From Adenophora triphylla var. japonica (Eukaryota; Streptophyta; Magnoliopsida; Asterales; Campanulaceae), in the NCBI GenBank assembly GCA_022495995.1, contig JAFEMH010000983.1:62001-126000 (forward strand): DNA of 64,000 nucleotides, in the 5' to 3' direction. The notes beneath the pieces are model-generated. The model did no database searches and was not told where the DNA came from. It was given only the letters and a program-made list of their open reading frames with translations. Position numbers and translations under genes: made by a program. Position 1 is the first letter of the stretch. Every line of letters starts with the position of its first letter. Shown one piece after another: positions 58,102-64,000 of the stretch.

Positions 58102-61100
58102 TTACTGGAGGCCAACACCAACATTGGACGGAGCTGCATCAGGGTCCGGGGCATCCTCGACGAAATGCTTGAAATAGGCGTCGAAATTTTTGGGATCAAC
58201 TACGGGAACCGGCCACTCGTCCCTCCCAGCCTTCTCGTCGTCTTCTTTTATAATGAGTAAGTCGTTGTCGTTGAAGGGAACAGACGGATGAACCAGACGA
58301 GCTTCTTCGTCATATGGCAATTCAGTGCAAAGATCAGCCAGTTTCCTCGTGGATAAAAGACCCTTAGCTTCCGGATCAGCAAGGATCCTCCGGGCTAAAT
58401 GTTTAGCTCCATCTTGGAAGAAGCAGCTGGCCTTATCGGCGACGATTTGGGAGAATTCACCACCTCTTTTGAATTCTTCCACGGCATCCAACCTTGCCTC
58501 GGCCAAAGCCACTTGATTATCTGCCCTCATCGATTCGATTTGATTCCGAGAACACTCGTAGTCAGTTGTCAATTTAATCACTTTACCCTCGGCAGCTCGA
58601 AGGGCAGTCGTCAAAATCTTGCCATCTTCTACGAGCTTGGCCTTCTCGCCTTTCGCCGCCTCCACCTCCTTCGTAATCCCATTCTTTTCGAGCCATCAAC
58701 GACTCATAGGCAATGCGTGAAATGGGCCGATGTTTTCTTCAGCCTTCCTTCAACTTCTTCTCGCCTCCTCCTCCTCGCTCCGACTGACAAAATCACCGCT
58801 CATTTTCCTTCATCTCGGCGTCGTAGCAAGCCTTAAAGTCCGCCGTCATCGCCTCCATCATCGACGTCATCTCGCAGCCCAAAGGATTATCATTTTCCCA
58901 AGTATAAAACGACGAAGTAAAAAAAAAAAAAAAAAAAAAAATAATAGGCAACTAAATTACCTCCGTCTGCATTAGCCCGAAGCGAGCATGATAGGTCGTC
59001 GGACTCATCTTGGCCTTCCTCATTTGACCCACAAGATCAGCATCCTTACCCCTCTTGGTCAGGGCCGTCCCCAGGAGAAGAGCAGGACCACTTCTTGCCA
59101 AGCAAGGAACCCCAGTTATCTGAGGAACCTTACCAAACTTGGTAGCCATGGCTAAGGCCTTTTCTCTGGTAAGCACTTCAGAAGATGAACCAGGGGCTTC
59201 AGTTTGAGGAGTTGATAGGTCGGAGGGACTCTTGGGGTCGTTGTCAGCTCTACCCCTTTTGCTTCTCTCTCTCCCAGAGCCAGCAGAGTGACTTTTTCTC
59301 TTCCGGGAGACGTGGCTCCCTCCTTCGACGGCCTCATGGTTGGAATCAGAACTTCCTACGTCCTCAGGGTCACCATGCTCACCCACGACGACGAGCACTT
59401 GATCCTCAGCATTGGCAGCGGCAGCACTTGATTCCACTCCAACCTCTTTCTCCAGCCCGTCGACAACAGATTGACGACCCCTAGTGTTTAGGCCTCCGGC
59501 GGCGACCTCTTTTTCGATCAGTGGAATGGCGCCTGCAGGTTGATTCTTAGGAAGCTCGTCGTTCCTCTTTGCCTGATTGTCCTGTCGGCCGCAGATGGCA
59601 TTGGACGTCGCCCTATCTTTCCTGGCCTTGGTTCGCACGGCAGGTCTGATTGCTTCACTCATGTTTGCAACCTTCTTCTCAATGAGCTGGATATCCTTTT
59701 CAGAGAGAACTGCCAAGTGAAAAATGAAAAAAGTTCAGTCATAAACGACGAGATATATAGGCATGTTATCAAAATAAATAGACGAGTGATGAGAACCCAA
59801 CCCCCAGACATCTCAAGGTTTTCACACAGCTCTTCGGGATGGTCAAGGCGGGCCCCAGCACAGTTAATACAGTTGTCATCCCACTGTAAGTCGTCGTGAA
59901 CGACCCAAACTGGGTAACGGGGGTCTAAGTCTATCTTTACCAAGGGTTCAGGGCCCTTCGACGGCTTACTCATAATGCCGGCCCGTATATACCTCCAGTG
60001 AGAAGCCTCAATGTTCTCAAACGCCACCCATCCATGACTCAACAGATCGTCGATCTTTCCTTTCAGCTCGTCGGCCCACGGGGCTTGAAATACACAAATG
60101 CTTCGGTAACCAAATCACGATTCTCAGGCCATGGAAATTGCCATCCTAACCGGCTCTCCACCAGGATCATGTGGCTATCCCAGCCGTACACTTTATTCTG
60201 GGTATCTAGAAACAAACCCTGTACATTCCGGATGCACGACACACTTAGGACGGACTTCCCATTCTTCATGGATCGTTTGGTCCGGTAATACTGACGGAAT
60301 ACTTTGTTACATGGCTCGTAGCCAAGGAATCTACAAACGACGATGAAGCATGATAGAACCCTAACCGTGTTGCCGCTCAACTCCATCGGCACGCAACCAG
60401 AGTCTTCAAGAAACTCGTTGATAAAAGGATCTAAGGGCAACCTCAACCCAAGCTCAAACTGCTTATAGAAGAAAGCAACCTTCTTCTTGCTGGTGAGAAG
60501 AGTTTGTCTACGAGGCTCATAGTCCCTCTGGCTAAGATACTCCAGTTTGTAATTGTTTGCGTGCACTCTGAACGAGCTTCGAAGGGAATCTATGAACGGC
60601 TTGGCTACGTCTCCCTTTGTCGCAGCCCTGATCTTGGTGATTGCCCAATCCCCGAGAGCGCCACCCCCGAAGTCTCGTTCATTGCTTCCTACTCGTACAC
60701 CTGTGTGGAAGGCGTCGACAATTCTAGTATCTCCTGCACTCGTACTGGCTTCGTTTACTTCTTGAACCGGTTGATCGGGGCGTCCGTCGTGATCCATGTC
60801 TACAAAACAAGGAAAGACAGAAGGGGAATCAGCCCTAACATTTTCAGACGACGACCTATCTCCTGGCAGTCTAGATTCCCCTACAACCAAGTTCCTAGAT
60901 GAATCACGACGGGACAAGGAATAGTTGGTTCGTATATGATTTGGGAGGTCGTTCATTGATCTAAAAGGCGTTACCCTTGGGTCACCTTCCTCAAAATTCC
61001 CAAGAGCCTCATCAACTGGAAACCCTAGAGGTTCATTTTCAAAATCAAACTTTGCCAGAATGGATGAACACTCAACCAGTGGGATTTCTCTCCAAACACC

Positions 61101-61182
61101 CATGGCACACTTGTATACCCGTTGATTCAACCCAAAGCCAAATTTGACACCCCTCTCGAAGCTCACCGTTCTGGGTCCCATT
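58102..61182 (-). pseudogene. Antisense extra ORF of the Tat-lineage element (putative gypsy-type transposon protein)
   Basis: Read on the minus strand from a likely start at 61182 (MGPRTVSFERG). A long open part to 60063 contains FYKQFELGLRLPLDPFINEF and VRVLSCFIVVCRFLGYEP (about 60470-60340), the hallmark of the plant 'putative gypsy type transposon' domain. A frameshift near 60050 leads to VWVVHDDLQWDDNC (about 59920). Then comes a charged, low-complexity part (59716-58955) with a nuclear-signal-like KRKSHSAGSGRERSKRGR, a gap that may be an intron with a poly-A run (58919-58940), and a coiled-coil-like end (58665-58102). Such antisense ORFs are known in Tat-lineage elements; their function is not settled. 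Confidence 0.78.
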
Positions 61183-61714
61183 GAGCAAAACCCCAAGCAA
61201 AAACCCAGGAAATGAAGAATGACGAAGAAAATTACCTGTTTCTGGGTGCGAGGGTGGGTTTTCCGATGAATTCGCCGGTGGAAGATCAAAGAAGTTTCTG
61301 ATCCAAGCTGCAGGATTGTCCAACGGTGGTGAAGCCAGAGCAACCAGTGTTGCCGGAAAAGTTCACACGGTTGCCGGAGTTCTTCCTTGCCAGTCGCCGG
61401 AAATCGCCCTTACTCCTTTGCTCTCAATGCTCGAGTTCGTGAAAAGTTTGAAATGGAGGAGGGAAGAGGTTTTTATATGTAGAGAAGATGAAGGGTTTAT
61501 GCCTGGGAAACCCAAACGGCGAAATAATGAGCATTAAATACCCCTCACAACTTCCGAGAAGAATGTCCCATCGTGGGACGCGTGTCCATTAATGGAGGGA
61601 TCACGGTTGCCCACGTCATCACCACTGACATCATCATAATTCAAAATTCAAATTGACGGTCGTACGGATATCTTGGAGGGAAAACGACAACTCCTGGCCC
61701 GTCGAGACGACCAT

Positions 61715-61728
61715 GAGTTGGGGGCCAC
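61715..61728 (+). other. Polypurine tract of the gypsy element
   Basis: gagttgggggccac directly precedes the TGAACGG start of the 3' LTR. Confidence 0.7.
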
Positions 61729-62657
61729 TGAACGGAATAATCTGTGATGGGCCGAGCCCAACGTGTATTACGAGCCTGGGGGCCCATTAGGCCCACCCTA
61801 GGACCCAACTATGAAGTATCAGATCAGAGCCTTGGGTCATGGCCCGTCCGACCCTGGTTGGCAATCGTCGTCATTGAACGACCAAGCCCATCCAAGCGAC
61901 GAGCCATCATATCAATAAGGAAGGATTTGTCTTATAACTCGTCGACACTCCAAGAAGAGATCGTCGACTGAGGTAGGCCCATCTAACGACGAGCCTTCCC
62001 TCAACGCACTCAAAGACTCGCCCAAGAGAGAGAGTCGTCACTGAACGACCAACACTCTCCCGTCGAGTCACCTCTCAAGGAAACGACCCAAGTGGACGTA
62101 CAGCCCCAGGTCGTCTCCTCTATTAAGCTTCCTTGACAAGCTTGGTTAATTAGCTAATTTGGGATAATGTCAGACCTGTTACAGTGCCTAGTTACACGTG
62201 CATTCACACAACCAGTAATAACAACAAAAGGCGTGCAGGTTGACTTTCCTCTATAAGGTAAACTACTTATCAGCTGTCAGGTGTTGCAGTGTCCTTACAT
62301 AGACAGACCAATACCGGCGTGACACGTGTACATCCAGGAGATGGAGCTGATCCCACGGCTGGCATCAATCCAATCCAACGGTCCTGGTGAAAACCCTAAT
62401 ACCACCTTTCCAACTATAAATAAGAGAGTAATATCATGGAAAAAGGTAATGCTTTTCTGCATATTTCTACACTCACGCACTCTGCAATATTTTACACCAT
62501 ATTTCCAGACCATAATCTTACTCTCACGCCGGAGGGGCTTGCCGGAAGACCCCCGGCGCAGTTTCACCTTTCATTTCTTGTGCTGTGCAGATCCGGAGCT
62601 AGCTCAATCATTTGCTGGACACAAGAACTGAGCTTGGCACGCTTTCCTGCGCGATCA
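61729..62657 (+). repeat. 3' LTR of the gypsy element
   Basis: 929 bp, partner of 42304-43234. It ends gcgcgatca, followed by the target duplication ggatg. Confidence 0.92.
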
Positions 62658-62782
62658 GGATGTTTTCGTATAACTCATGATGAAAATTGCGTAAAAAATT
62701 GCATAAACTGTCTGTTGCTTCGTAAACAAAGAAGCACAAACAGTTTAGTGAGCCATTTTGCTTTATTCCATCATATTCCCAA
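62658..62782 (-). mobile_element. SINE-like element, right part
   Basis: Continues the element cut at 42303: tgatgaaaattgcg, ctgttgcttcgtaaac and cagtttagtgagccattttg match the reverse complement of 26560-26660. Confidence 0.68.
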
Positions 62783-62802
62783 GCCAAAAAATAGTGAGTG
62801 TT

Positions 62803-63010
62803 TGCCTCCATTAGAAATGATAGAAATAACCTTGACCCAAAAGTTGCGAAAATTTGAGTATCTTCATGCTATTCTGAAAATGGTTATTGATACATCAATA
62901 AAAACACTATTTTTAAATTTCCATTAAGATAAATAGTTTAGCATTAAATATTGATCAAAAATCAATTTAGTTAATCAAATGCAACATTTATTATTCTGAG
63001 AAAGAGGGAG
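62803..63010. mobile_element. Worn Stowaway-like MITE
   Basis: The right end gagaaagagggag is followed by ta. The left end ttgcctccattagaaatgat is a diverged inverted match. AT-rich interior. Confidence 0.4.
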
Positions 63011-63029
63011 TATTTTACAAATTAAAGTA

Positions 63030-63139
63030 CTCTCTCTCTCTCTCTTCCAAATAAATGTCTAAAAAAAGTTTAAATTTGATCTTGATCAATATCAAATAAT
63101 TTGAAAATATTCTGAACATTAAATTGGGGACGGAGGGAG
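63030..63139. mobile_element. Short Stowaway MITE
   Basis: 110 bp between TA repeats (63028-63029, 63140-63141). The right end is ggggacggagggag. The left end has become a (ct)n run, ctctctctctctctcttcc. Confidence 0.55.
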
Positions 63140-63741
63140 TAGTAATTAATGTATGTATGTATGCATGTTCTTTTGTAACAAGGAGAAATGGGGTGAGCTT
63201 AACATAAAGAGGGTTGGAAATAATAAAAAAAAAAGAAAAAAAGAAAAAAAGGTTGGAGGAAATAATTAAGGGTAGACTGAATTGGCTCAACAGTCCTGGG
63301 AAGAAGGTGAGCCGTCTGTAAAAGTTGACAAACTCCAAATTGCAACAAACATTCACAACAATGGAAACTACACCACAACTGCTACACTGATGGTAGAGTT
63401 GTACCTTCCAACAATTCCAACTTGCTTGACACTCTCTCCGTCCCAAAATGAATGTCAAAAAGGTTTTTTTTTATTCAAATTTACTTTTGATCAAAAGGAA
63501 ACTTTGAATTTTTCTGGACCTTCATTTTGGGTTTTTTTTTTTCGTCTGAACCATCGGTATCATCGCTCTCTGTTCACCACATTGTGAGTGTAATGAAAGA
63601 ATCAGTTCAAAGAATAACAAGAAAAAAAAAAAAAGGGAACGCCTTTTGCTCTCTTTATTCCAAAAATAGGCGAAAAACAATAACACGACATGAACAAATA
63701 ACTTGAGAAATCCTAATATCACAAAATTTTCGATATTGATG
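63140..63741. other. 3' flank of the right-edge gene; half Stowaway
   Basis: Contains gtatgtatgtatgcatg, a purine-rich tract near 63225-63250, and a Stowaway left end with short foldback (ctctctccgtcccaaaatg near 63432 facing cattttggg near 63525). The 3' UTR of the minus-strand gene must lie in the right part. No other gene is seen. Confidence 0.5.
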
Positions 63742-63999
63742 TTACAAGGAAGCAGCAGTAGAGTTGCACAGCTGCTTTAGGGCATCAGGGACTTCTTGCC
63801 CACACTGTTGAAGAATTCCAACTAATGGTGCTATTGCAAGTATATCATCTTTGCTGGATAAAATGGTTTGCAGTTTACCTTTAACACTGTACCGTGCCAT
63901 ACCCATTAGAATCTGGAGGTAATTGTCTATTGGTAGCTCTAATTTGGACACAATTACGAGCTCAAAGTCGCTTAAATCAGCTTCCATAGCGTCCTCCAT
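63742..63999 (-). CDS. C-terminal part of an unrecognised protein; runs off the window
   Basis: A minus-strand frame enters at the right edge and stops at TAA (63744-63742). The 85 visible residues are acidic at the start (EADLSDFELVI), then mostly helical and leucine-rich (LPIDNYLQILMGMARYSVKG, ILAIAPLVGILQQCGQEVPD) and end CNSTAASL. The Met at the edge need not be the true start. Regular composition without low complexity, and the only open frame here, suggest a real last exon. No family could be named. Confidence 0.55.
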   Translation of the reverse strand: MEDAMEADLSDFELVIVSKLELPIDNYLQILMGMARYSVKGKLQTILSSKDDILAIAPLVGILQQCGQEVPDALKQLCNSTAASL

Positions 64000-64000
64000 A

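Larger units (their letters stand above)
42304..62657 (+). mobile_element. Full-length Tat-lineage Ty3/gypsy retrotransposon, 20.4 kb, with nested copia
   Basis: LTRs 42304-43234 and 61729-62657 begin TGAACGG and end GATCA. The target duplication is GGATG (42299-42303, 62658-62662). The plus strand carries gag, protease, RT, RNase H, a second RNase H and integrase. An antisense ORF lies between integrase and the 3' LTR. Dual RNase H plus an extra ORF are marks of the Tat lineage. A copia element (45128-53152) is inserted between gag and protease; without it this element is about 12.3 kb. Most frames are broken, yet the LTRs are nearly identical. Confidence 0.93.

Noticed and set aside
59185..59899. 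Plus-strand frames opposite the antisense ORF
   Set aside because: Shadows of the minus-strand coding region; no domain signature.

Overview
The window is nuclear DNA of a flowering plant, most likely a eudicot. It holds intron-rich genes with GT-AG splice sites, a plastid-targeted enzyme subunit, a cellulose-synthase-like glycosyltransferase, and dense nested plant transposons (Ty3/gypsy, Ty1/copia, RTE LINE, SINE, TRIM, Helitron, MULE, hAT and Stowaway MITEs). The order or family cannot be read from the sequence alone.

Two host genes are complete. An acetolactate (acetohydroxyacid) synthase small-subunit gene runs + strand 19676-35294: 12 exons, 492 aa, two ACT-type repeats. A CSLA glucomannan 4-beta-mannosyltransferase gene runs - strand 39078-35677: 9 exons, 530 aa. 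They converge tail to tail, about 380 bp apart. One makes branched-chain amino acids in the plastid and the other makes mannan in the Golgi; nothing suggests a shared function. A third gene enters at the right edge (- strand, 63999-63742, C-terminal part only) and was not recognised.

About 31-13357 is a second copy of 29041-36465. It repeats exons 7-12 of the small-subunit gene plus a broken piece of CSLA. All visible exons of copy 1 are open with intact splice sites, but 6 of 8 exon differences change the protein. The copies serve as each other's empty site. Copy 1 alone holds a 7.2 kb Athila-like LTR element (3355-10524, TSD GGGGT). Copy 2 alone holds a 744 bp hAT-like element (33068-33811, TSD ATGTAAAT).

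Between copy 1 and the complete gene (13358-19546) lie a plant-mobile-domain-like fragment, a tandem array rich in GGTTCGGCC, a decayed MULE transposase with SWIM and OTU-like regions, a 33-bp minisatellite, three tiny Helitrons (one nested in another, one splitting the transposase), and two nested Stowaway MITEs ending about 130 bp before the small-subunit ATG.

The right third is one 20.4 kb Tat-lineage Ty3/gypsy element (42304-62657; 0.93 kb LTRs; TSD GGATG). It has gag, protease, RT/RNase H, a second RNase H and integrase on +, and the antisense extra ORF on -. A decayed Ty1/copia element (45128-53152, - strand) is inserted in its gag-pol. The gypsy element itself sits inside a SINE-like repeat that also occurs intact at 26546-26760.
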